This document shows, piece after piece, positions 35,260 to 43,340 of a stretch of DNA of 64,000 nucleotides. The DNA comes from Lachnospiraceae bacterium (GTDB lineage Bacteria; Bacillota; Clostridia; Lachnospirales; Lachnospiraceae), in NCBI GenBank assembly GCA_015057325.1, contig SVEQ01000005.1, forward strand, positions 1 through 64,000, written 5' to 3'. The notes beneath the pieces are model-generated. The model was not told the DNA's origin, made no database searches, and saw only the letters and a program-made list of their open reading frames with translations. The position numbers and the translations under genes were made by a program. Each line of letters starts with the position of its first letter. Positions within the stretch are counted from its first letter, which is position 1.

Positions 35260-36810
35260 TCACTTGCTAACCTTTGTCTTTTTAGAAAGTCCACCCTTCT
35301 TAAAGAGTTTCTTATATACAGAAAGCTTAGCCTTAGGAACTTTAATCTTAACTTTTGCAGACAAGCCCTTGAATGCCTTCTTACCTACAGTTTTAATATC
35401 CGTTGTCTTAATGGTAACCTTCTTAGCTTTGCTCATACCATTAAATGCTTTTGCATTAATAGCTGTTATTTTAAATGTACCATCTCCGAGTTCAACACTT
35501 GCAGGAATTGTTATGTTCTTAAGTGACTTCTTGGCAAATCCGACAACCGCTACTGTTCCTGTTCCGTCAAGTGCAGCATTTGTCACTTTGAACTTAACAT
35601 CACCAACAGTATATGTCTTGCCCTTTACAGGTACAACGTACTCTTTGTATACGTAAGAATACTTGCCTGACTTAAACTTATTAACAATTTCCTTTGCCTT
35701 CGAAGAAGCAGAACCTATAACAACAACCTTATCATACTTCAATGGGTTAATTGCAAGTTCAGCAAAAGCGTTCTCGCCATACTCCTTAAGGCTGTCAGGA
35801 ATGTAAAGTTTTGCAACATAATCCTGATTCTTTGAAAATGCACCCTTTCCAACCTTAGTTACAGTATCAGGAATAATGATCTCGCTAAGCTTGGTAATAT
35901 GGAAAGCAAAATCTCCAATTTCAGTAACACCTTCAGGCCAGTTAACCTTCTTAAGCGATGTAACGCTCTCACAGCAGCTGTTAGGAATCTTAGTCGTTCC
36001 TGCCTCAAAACTAATCTCTGTAATACCGCCAAAAGGATGTTCGAACACTGTCATGTTCTTAGGGACGGTAAATGTTGTATCTTTACACATAAGGAATGCG
36101 TCACCCTTAACGGCTGTAACTGTTGCAGGAAGTGTACCGACTGTGTAATCTCTAGCATTTTCAAATGCTTCTTTTCCGATAGTCGTTACGCCTGCAGGCC
36201 ATTTAATCTTAGTGATTGCGAAGCATCCCATACATATTCTGTCCGGAATAACTGCAAGTCCATCCTCAAAATTAACTGTAGTTAATTTGCTACATCCGGC
36301 AAATGGTCCTGTAGTCTCGCCTTCTATTGAAACAACAGTCTTAGGAATAGTAACTTCTGTAATAGAAGTACACTTTTGGAATGCCTTTTGACGAATCTTT
36401 ATTATACCTGAAGGGAACTTAACTGTTGTAAGCTCGCTACATTCAGCAAATGCAGAAACACCAATCTCTGTAACAGTATCAGCAAACTCTACCGTCTTAA
36501 CTTTGGAATATCCCTTAAATACATCGTCACCTATTGTAGTTACAACACCTTCAACCTTGATAGTTGTAACTTCATCTTTATGCGCTGCCCATGCCTTAGC
36601 ATCAGCAGAGTCAACCTTTTTAAGCTTACCCTGGCTTCCGCCACCTGTTACAGTAAGAACACCCGCGTCATCGATAGACCAGCCTTCACCTTTGTCTGTA
36701 GCGGCAAACGTCGTGGCACTAAAGACACAAGCCATGGCAAAAGTAAATACTACAGTCATAACTGTGCAAAATAACATTTTACATGTCTTTTTTGTGTAAT
36801 TTTGTTTCAT
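35260..36810 (-). CDS. BspA-like leucine-rich-repeat surface protein
   Basis: A 516-residue secreted protein with a signal peptide (about 10-36). Residues 45-360 are BspA/LRR_5 type repeats, for example 'VTTIGDDVFKGYSKVKTVEF', 'VTEIGVSAFAECSELTTVKF', 'IIKIRQKAFQKCTSITEVTI'. The C-terminal 120 residues form a beta domain ('KGKTYTVGDVKFKVTNAAL') plus a last LRR unit with the basic ending 'KKTDIKTVGKKAF..KVKIKVPKAKL'. That ending is shared with the proteins at 45838-50847 and 50876-53959. AAAAAGGGGGATTTGTAA precedes the ATG. Such proteins mediate adhesion or wall binding; no sortase motif is present. Confidence 0.85.
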   Translation of the reverse strand: MKQNYTKKTCKMLFCTVMTVVFTFAMACVFSATTFAATDKGEGWSIDDAGVLTVTGGGSQGKLKKVDSADAKAWAAHKDEVTTIKVEGVVTTIGDDVFKGYSKVKTVEFADTVTEIGVSAFAECSELTTVKFPSGIIKIRQKAFQKCTSITEVTIPKTVVSIEGETTGPFAGCSKLTTVNFEDGLAVIPDRICMGCFAITKIKWPAGVTTIGKEAFENARDYTVGTLPATVTAVKGDAFLMCKDTTFTVPKNMTVFEHPFGGITEISFEAGTTKIPNSCCESVTSLKKVNWPEGVTEIGDFAFHITKLSEIIIPDTVTKVGKGAFSKNQDYVAKLYIPDSLKEYGENAFAELAINPLKYDKVVVIGSASSKAKEIVNKFKSGKYSYVYKEYVVPVKGKTYTVGDVKFKVTNAALDGTGTVAVVGFAKKSLKNITIPASVELGDGTFKITAINAKAFNGMSKAKKVTIKTTDIKTVGKKAFKGLSAKVKIKVPKAKLSVYKKLFKKGGLSKKTKVSK

Positions 36811-37018
36811 TTACAAATCCCCCTTTTTAATGCGATTTTTTATCTTTTTCATTATAACAAATCCGGGCAAAAATAAAAGTATCAATAATATTAAGAAATC
36901 CTTACAATTTTGGCTTGCCATATACTTCTACTGGATTTTTACTAAATTGTAGTATATAATGTGGAGCATATTCTTTGAAAAGTTTACTATCATTTAGAAA
37001 CAAAGGAGATATTATTAT

Positions 37019-38860
37019 ATGAAATTATTTACAAAAAGATTGCTTGTTGGTTCAACCGCCTTGCTGTTGACAATAAGTTGTGCGGTTACGCAGACATTTA
37101 CATCAAAGGCTGCTATTCAGCCTGCAAATGATGACCCGGGATACGGAAGACTTTCCGGAACCGATGTTCCAGAAGAGTTTTACGAAGACGGACGAACAGG
37201 ACTTGATAATAGCGAGCTATCCAACATTCCTTTTAATATGTATGGGAGCTCACAGACAGCAAGCACGTTTACAAACAAAACTTACACGCATCAAGATAAG
37301 TTTGATGGCATGGCAATTGTTAACGGTATCGACGTAAGTCAGTATCAGAATATTAGTGCTATCGACTGGGCAAAAGTAAAGGCATCAGGTATAGAGTTTG
37401 CTTTCATTCGTGTCGGCGGTCGCGGCTATGGTTCGGCAGGAACACTCTATAACGATTCCTACTATGCTAAAAATGTTGACGGCGCACTTGCTGCAGGAAT
37501 AAATGTTGGATTATACATCTACTCTCAAGCTACCACCGAAGCAGAAGCTGTCGAGGAAGCACAGTTCATCCTTGATAGAATCGATGGAAGAAAAATAACT
37601 TATCCGATTGTACTTGATTACGAGTTTGCATCACCAAAAGACAGCAGACTTAGAGCTGCTAATCTTTCAAAGGAAGCAGCTACTAATGTTTGTCTTGCTT
37701 TCTGTAAGAAGATTCAGGAAGCCGGATACACCCCTATGGTATATGCTAACCCGGACATGCTTAACAATCATTTAAATGCTGACGTACTTAGCGGCTACTA
37801 TCCAATATGGCTTGCCAACTACACTACAGCAACCACTTATCCGGGAACATTTACATATTGGCAGTATGCAAGCAACGGAACAGTGCCCGGAATTAACGCC
37901 AAGGTTGATATGAACTTCTACTATGTTGCTGCAGCCAACAATATCGCAAATGCAATCGTTACACCGATTGACGACCAGATATATACAGGAGCACCATTTA
38001 CTCCCGCTCCAGTTGTAACAATGAACGGAGCAGCCCTCAAAAACGGTGTTGATTATACGGTTGCTTTCGACAACAATATTAATATCGGAAATGCAAAAAT
38101 TACGATTACCGGAACCGGCGCATATACAGGAACCAAGACCATTACTTTCCGCATAACACCCGTTCCGATAAGTGACCTGGCAGTCAGTGCCAAGACAAAG
38201 AACAGTTTAACACTTTCATGGAGCGCCGTAAGTGGAGTTGACGGATACGAATTATACAGATGTGACAGACCAAACGGGGAATACGCACTTGTCAAAAAGA
38301 TTGCGGGCGCATCAAAAACTTCCTATAAGAATACAAAGCTTACCGAAGGTCAGAAATACTATTACAAGATACGCGTTTACAAAACAGTTATAAATGATAA
38401 TGTTTACGGAGATTTCTCAAACGTAATTACGACTTATACAAAAACAAGTTACACAAGACTTGCACTTCCAAAAACCGATACGGTTATTTACACAGACATG
38501 AATCCCGATTCAGAAGTTGCGGGCGATATTGATGCTAACAACTTTGCAAAAGTTACATTTAAAACCTTTGATGATTACGGCACAACCTGGTATCGAGTAA
38601 GCTACGACGGCGTTGTAGGATACATGTATGCCGGACAGATCAAAATTGCTAAGCAAGGAAAGATTGTCAAAGGCAAGAAGATAAATATAAGAAAGAAAGC
38701 CTCTACTAAGTCAAAGATACTTACAACCATTAAGAAAAATAAAAAGGTTGCCGTTCTTAAGACCAAGAAGGTTAAAGGTGTTACATGGTATAATGTAATG
38801 TACATCAAAAACGATGAGGCTAAGAAAGGCTGGATATCAGCACCATATGTTAAGATTTGA
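37019..38860 (+). CDS. Secreted GH25 lysozyme with Fn3 and SH3-like domains
   Basis: A 613-residue secreted muramidase. A signal peptide (1-32) is followed by a low-complexity linker and a GH25 domain at about 95-300: 'IVNGIDVSQYQNISAIDWAKVKASG', 'FAFIRVGGRGYG', 'YPIVLDYEF' with the catalytic Asp/Glu pair, and 'YPIWLANYTTATTYPG'. Next come a 'YTGAPFTPAPVVTMNG' beta-domain (about 320-380) found in many clostridial wall proteins, a fibronectin type III domain ('LSWSAVSGVDGYELYRCD'), and one or two bacterial SH3-like domains at the C terminus. It likely cleaves peptidoglycan during wall turnover. Confidence 0.9.
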   Translation: MKLFTKRLLVGSTALLLTISCAVTQTFTSKAAIQPANDDPGYGRLSGTDVPEEFYEDGRTGLDNSELSNIPFNMYGSSQTASTFTNKTYTHQDKFDGMAIVNGIDVSQYQNISAIDWAKVKASGIEFAFIRVGGRGYGSAGTLYNDSYYAKNVDGALAAGINVGLYIYSQATTEAEAVEEAQFILDRIDGRKITYPIVLDYEFASPKDSRLRAANLSKEAATNVCLAFCKKIQEAGYTPMVYANPDMLNNHLNADVLSGYYPIWLANYTTATTYPGTFTYWQYASNGTVPGINAKVDMNFYYVAAANNIANAIVTPIDDQIYTGAPFTPAPVVTMNGAALKNGVDYTVAFDNNINIGNAKITITGTGAYTGTKTITFRITPVPISDLAVSAKTKNSLTLSWSAVSGVDGYELYRCDRPNGEYALVKKIAGASKTSYKNTKLTEGQKYYYKIRVYKTVINDNVYGDFSNVITTYTKTSYTRLALPKTDTVIYTDMNPDSEVAGDIDANNFAKVTFKTFDDYGTTWYRVSYDGVVGYMYAGQIKIAKQGKIVKGKKINIRKKASTKSKILTTIKKNKKVAVLKTKKVKGVTWYNVMYIKNDEAKKGWISAPYVKI

Positions 38861-38874
38861 AAGCTATGAACATA

Positions 38875-38905
38875 AAAAAGCTCGGTAATATATACCGAGC
38901 TTTTT
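38875..38905. terminator. Bidirectional terminator
   Basis: AAAAAGCTCGGTA and its complement TACCGAGCTTTTT flank a short A/T loop, between the convergent lysozyme and thrS genes. Confidence 0.88.
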
Positions 38906-38908
38906 ACT

Positions 38909-40942
38909 TTATTTATCCATTTGCGTAAGGGACTTTGTTCTTATTTCTTCGCAGATCTTGTTGATGAATGTGTTAAGTTCCATTGAACCCAAATCACCGT
39001 CTTCACCACGCTTACGAACGGATACAGTCTTGCTCTCCTGCTCGTTAGCACCAACTACAAGCATGTAAGGAAGCTTCTGAAGTCTTGCCTCACGGATCTT
39101 GTAACCAATCTTCTCTGCTCTGTCATCCATCGTTGCAAGGATACCGTTTTTCTTAAGCTCTTTAAGAATCTCCTCACCATACTCATGGAACTTCTCTGAA
39201 ATAGGAAGGATACGAACCTGCTCAGGAGCAAGCCATGTAGGGAACGCACCTGCGTACTTCTCAATAAGCCATGCGAGTGTTCTCTCATAACAACCCATTG
39301 AAGTTCTGTGGATAATGTAAGGATATTTCTTCTCGCCATCCTTATCAACATAAGTCATATCGTAACGTCTTGAAAGGAACATATCAAGCTGGATAGTAAT
39401 CATTGTGTCTTCCTTGCCGTATACATTCTTAGCCTGGATATCAAGCTTAGGTCCGTAGAAAGCAGCCTCACCTTCAGCCTCAACATACTCAAGACCAATC
39501 TCGTCTAAGATTTCTCTCATGTAGTCCTGAACCTTATTCCAATCTTCAGCTGTACCAAGGTACTTTCCTGAATCGTTTGGATCCCATTTTGACATACGGT
39601 AAGTAACATCCTCTTCAACACCGAGAGTTGTAAGGCAGTATTTTGCAAGAGCAACACAGTTCTTGAACTCGTCCTTAATCTGCTCAGGTGTACATACAAG
39701 GTGTCCTTCAGAAATGGTGAACTGACGAACACGAGTAAGACCGTGCATCTCGCCGGAATCCTCGTTACGGAAAAGTGTTGAAGTCTCACCCATTCTGTAT
39801 GGAAGATCACGGTAACTCTTAGGCTTTGCCTTATATACGAAATACTGGAATGGACAAGTCATAGGACGAAGCGCCATAACCTCCTTGCCATCCTCGTTAA
39901 GATGAACGTTCTCCTGTGCATGCTTCATGCATGTATCAGGGTCTGCGTATGCAGAAGGATCATCACTATCGCTATCATCATCATTTAATACAAACATTCC
40001 ATCTTTGTAGTGGAACCAGTGATCTGAAAGCTTGTAGAGATTACTCTTAGCCATAAGCGGTGTACGAGTTCTTACATAGCCCCACTCATTATCCTCAAGG
40101 TCCTCAATCCAACGCTGCAATGTCTGGATGATTTTTGTTCCTTTCGGCATGAAGAGTGGAAGTCCCTGTCCGATAACATCAACAGTTGTGAAAAGCTCAA
40201 GCTCACGACCAAGTCTGTTGTGGTCACGCTCCTTGATTGTCTCTAAGAATGCGAGACGCTCCTCAAGGTCTTCTTTCTTTGTATAAGCTGTTCCGTAAAT
40301 ACGGGTAAGCATTTTCTTGCTTGAATCGCCTCTCCAATATGCACCTGATGAAGATGTAAGCTTAAAGTATTTAACAGGCTTTGTGCTCATAAGATGTGGT
40401 CCCGCGCAGAGGTCTGTAAACTCTCCCTGCTCGTAGAAAGAAAGCTCTGCATCTTCCGGAAGGTCCTCAATAAGTTCAACTTTATAAGGCTCATTTCTAT
40501 CCTGCATGAACTTGATAGCCTCTGCTCTTGATAAAGTAAAACGCTTAATTGGAAGATTCTCTTTGACAACCTTCTTCATCTCTGCCTCAATCTTATCAAG
40601 GTCTTCACGAGATAATGACTGCATATCAAAGTCATAGTAGAAGCCCTCGTCAATTGCAGGTCCGATTGTACATTTTGCATCGGGGTAAAGACGCTTAACA
40701 GCCTGTGCCATAATGTGAGCTGCAGTATGTCTGAAAGCCTTCTTACCCTCGTCATCGTTAAATGTAAGAATGTTAAGTGTGCAGTCTGTGCTAATCTCTG
40801 TACGAAGGTCAACCACCTTACCGTCAACTTCTCCTGCACATGCATTTCTTGCAAGTCCCTCACTGATATCCTTTGCGATATCAAGCACACTCATTGTTCC
40901 TTCATATTCTTTGAAGGAGCCGTCTTTTAATGTGATTTTCAT
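38909..40942 (-). CDS. thrS: Threonyl-tRNA synthetase
   Basis: About 677 residues: N-terminal TGS domain ('KITLKDGSFKEYEGTMSVLDIAKDIS', first 30 residues), editing domain with 'HTAAHIMAQAVKRLYP', class II catalytic core with the zinc ligand Cys in 'LRPMTCPFQYFVY', motif 2 'TRVRQFTISEGHLVC', motif 3 'GCYERTLAWLIEKYAG', and the anticodon-binding domain at the C terminus. The ATG ending at 40942 has AAAGGAGATTGAAT upstream. Expression is controlled by the T-box leader directly upstream. Confidence 0.97.
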   Translation of the reverse strand: MKITLKDGSFKEYEGTMSVLDIAKDISEGLARNACAGEVDGKVVDLRTEISTDCTLNILTFNDDEGKKAFRHTAAHIMAQAVKRLYPDAKCTIGPAIDEGFYYDFDMQSLSREDLDKIEAEMKKVVKENLPIKRFTLSRAEAIKFMQDRNEPYKVELIEDLPEDAELSFYEQGEFTDLCAGPHLMSTKPVKYFKLTSSSGAYWRGDSSKKMLTRIYGTAYTKKEDLEERLAFLETIKERDHNRLGRELELFTTVDVIGQGLPLFMPKGTKIIQTLQRWIEDLEDNEWGYVRTRTPLMAKSNLYKLSDHWFHYKDGMFVLNDDDSDSDDPSAYADPDTCMKHAQENVHLNEDGKEVMALRPMTCPFQYFVYKAKPKSYRDLPYRMGETSTLFRNEDSGEMHGLTRVRQFTISEGHLVCTPEQIKDEFKNCVALAKYCLTTLGVEEDVTYRMSKWDPNDSGKYLGTAEDWNKVQDYMREILDEIGLEYVEAEGEAAFYGPKLDIQAKNVYGKEDTMITIQLDMFLSRRYDMTYVDKDGEKKYPYIIHRTSMGCYERTLAWLIEKYAGAFPTWLAPEQVRILPISEKFHEYGEEILKELKKNGILATMDDRAEKIGYKIREARLQKLPYMLVVGANEQESKTVSVRKRGEDGDLGSMELNTFINKICEEIRTKSLTQMDK

Positions 40943-40984
40943 ATTCAATCTCCTTTCACAACATTATTCTTTGTCAGGTATAAA

Positions 40985-41280
40985 TGTATAAAAAAATCCC
41001 CTGACATAAGTATTCTTACGTCAGGGGCGATTAATCGCGGTTCCACCCTGCTTTCCGTCTTGACTTGTTATATAACACAATCAAAGACGCTTCATTACGA
41101 CTATATCGGAGTCACCGGCCTGTATTAGAGGCTGCTTAGAGGTGGTTTTCCAAAAGCATCCGTATAGGCTTATTCCAGAACCCTCAACCACATATTAACC
41201 ATGGTCAAATTGTAAGCCTTCTCTGGAAACAGATTGCAGATGTACTGTCCTCATCAACGCATTATCATATATAATTGATA
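40985..41280 (-). promoter_or_regulatory. T-box riboswitch leader of thrS
   Basis: The minus strand contains the T-box core GGGTGGAACCGCG (41035-41049), a Stem I region from about 41270 to 41130, and a terminator CCCCTGACGTAAG/CTTATGTCAGGGG followed by seven T (40987-41027). Uncharged tRNA-Thr binding to the leader would favour the antiterminator. I did not identify the specifier codon with certainty. The leader fills most of the 380 bases between thrS and the preceding gene. Confidence 0.93.
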
Positions 41281-41286
41281 GAATGA

Positions 41287-41315
41287 ATTGTAGCCCAACA
41301 AGAGTGGGTTGTCAA
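41287..41315 (-). promoter_or_regulatory. thrS promoter
   Basis: Minus-strand TTGACA (41315-41310), 17-nt spacer, TACAAT (41292-41287). It begins only 8 bases beyond the stop codon of the CapD-like gene and would start transcription near 41280. Confidence 0.85.
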
Positions 41316-41322
41316 GCACATA

Positions 41323-43305
41323 TTACATCGGATGATATGTTGTAACGACCTTTTGAACAAACTCTCTTATACTGTCTTTGTTTTTGTATGCAATTTCCAT
41401 TAGTTCGGAAAGTTCAGCAAGGAACTCCTCCACATCAAAAGGAATAGGACAACCAATATGTATAAGTTCATTTTGGGTCTTCTTAAGGCCTTCTTCAGCC
41501 ATAAGTTTTTCCTCAAAAAGTTTCTCTCCCGGTCTTAATCCCGAATACTCAATCTTAATATCCACATCCGGCTTATGCCCTGAAAGTCTTATAAGGTTTC
41601 TCGCAAGAGTATCAATCTTAACAGGTTCTCCCATATCAAGAACGAATATCTCTCCACCGTTAGCATAAGTTCCTGCCTGCATAACAAGACTAACCGCTTC
41701 CGGTATGGTCATAAAATATCGGATTATGTCAGGATGCGTTACCGTTACCGGTCCACCCAATTCTATCTGTCGCTTAAAGAGCGGAATAACCGAACCGTTA
41801 CTTCCAAGAACATTTCCAAATCTTACTGCAACAAACTCTGTCTTTGCATTAACCACGCCATCATTAATATTCTTTTTCTTTTCCTCATCTTTAGTTAAAT
41901 GAGTAAATAACTGAGGAATCTCTGCTGCCTTGCCCGCCTTAATCTTGGCATCAAAGGCCTGCACTATCATCTCACAAAGCCTCTTTGATGCACCCATTAT
42001 ATTCGTAGGATTGACAGCCTTATCAGTACTTATCAATACAAACTTAGAGCATCCGTGTGCCATTGCCGCATATGCAGTCTTATAAGTTCCGATAGCATTA
42101 TTCTTAATCGCCTCGCACGGGCTGTCTTCCATAAGAGGTACATGCTTATGAGCGGCTGCGTGATATACAATATCAGGCTTATATTTCTCAAACACCTGAA
42201 AAATCTTTCGACTGTCTCTGACAGAACCGATAAGCACTTCAAGATTAAGATTTGGGAACTTTCTTCTTAATTCCAACTGTATCGTATATGCACTATTCTC
42301 ATATATATCAAATAATATTAACTTCTTCGGTCCATGTGCAGCAACCTGTCTTGCAAGTTCGCTACCTATCGAACCGCCACCACCTGTTATAAGAACAGTT
42401 TTGCCGGAAATATAATTGAATATTTCATTCATATCTACTTTGATGGCATCTCGCCCAAGAAGATCTTCCACTTCAACCTTCTTCATGGAAGCAACCGTAA
42501 CTCGTCCGGTCATAAACTCATAAAGACCCGGCAGATTCATAAGTTCGGCATTAGTTTCACTACACACTGCCAGTATATTACGTCTTTCATCTATTGTTGC
42601 GCTTGGAATTGCAACGTATATTTTCTCGATAGCATACTCTTCACAGGCTTTGAGAATACTTTCGGTTCCACCCACAACAGGAACCCCGTCAATATAACGG
42701 TTCCATTTATTAATATCATCATCAATAAGACAGTAGACCTTCTCTTCAACCACATGTGAGTTCTTAATATCGCGAAGAATCATTCGTCCGGCTTCGCCCG
42801 CACCAATTATCATAACGCGTCGAAGGTATGTCTTATCCTCCTTAACAACACTTCTAAGAAGTAGAACAAAACGATACGAAAATCGAACAAGTGCCACAAA
42901 AAACAACTGTAACATTACGCCGATAAAAATATATGAAATAGGCATTCTTTCGAATAAAACAAGTATACCTACCCAATGAATAACGGCGGTAATACCTGTT
43001 GCAATTATAATTTTGGTAAGCTCATCAAAACTTGCGTACTGCCATATAGAACTGTACAAACGCAAAATGTGAAATACTACAATACATACAACAACGTATA
43101 TTGGAATAAAATTTAAATAAGCACTAAGATATGATTCCGGTATCTGACTTATCGCACAGTCAAACCTTATCCAAAGCGCTAGAAAATACGCAATTGTGAT
43201 GGTTGCCGCGTCATATAACATCAAATATAAAACCACGAGTTTCCCGTGTGTTAGTTTTTTCAATTTGTTTGTAAATTGTGTCTGTTCCTTGTCATCTGTA
43301 TACAT
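41323..43305 (-). CDS. CapD/EpsC-like nucleotide-sugar 4,6-dehydratase
   Basis: A 660-residue membrane-anchored enzyme. Four N-terminal helices (about 22-135) are followed by a first Rossmann domain ('RVMIIGAGEAGRMILRDIKN') and then the catalytic SDR domain: 'VLITGGGGSIGSELARQVA', 'DIVYHAAAHKHVPLMEDSP', 'STDKAVNPTNIMGASKRLCE', 'FVAVRFGNVLGSNGSVIPLF'. Proteins of this type act on UDP-GlcNAc or UDP-GlcNAc-like sugars to start synthesis of modified amino sugars for capsule or glycoprotein glycans. The start has GAGGGAGAATAGAT upstream. The exact product cannot be told. Confidence 0.92.
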   Translation of the reverse strand: MYTDDKEQTQFTNKLKKLTHGKLVVLYLMLYDAATITIAYFLALWIRFDCAISQIPESYLSAYLNFIPIYVVVCIVVFHILRLYSSIWQYASFDELTKIIIATGITAVIHWVGILVLFERMPISYIFIGVMLQLFFVALVRFSYRFVLLLRSVVKEDKTYLRRVMIIGAGEAGRMILRDIKNSHVVEEKVYCLIDDDINKWNRYIDGVPVVGGTESILKACEEYAIEKIYVAIPSATIDERRNILAVCSETNAELMNLPGLYEFMTGRVTVASMKKVEVEDLLGRDAIKVDMNEIFNYISGKTVLITGGGGSIGSELARQVAAHGPKKLILFDIYENSAYTIQLELRRKFPNLNLEVLIGSVRDSRKIFQVFEKYKPDIVYHAAAHKHVPLMEDSPCEAIKNNAIGTYKTAYAAMAHGCSKFVLISTDKAVNPTNIMGASKRLCEMIVQAFDAKIKAGKAAEIPQLFTHLTKDEEKKKNINDGVVNAKTEFVAVRFGNVLGSNGSVIPLFKRQIELGGPVTVTHPDIIRYFMTIPEAVSLVMQAGTYANGGEIFVLDMGEPVKIDTLARNLIRLSGHKPDVDIKIEYSGLRPGEKLFEEKLMAEEGLKKTQNELIHIGCPIPFDVEEFLAELSELMEIAYKNKDSIREFVQKVVTTYHPM

Positions 43306-43340
43306 ATCTATTCTCCCTCAAAGGAAATCTAATACCAAGA

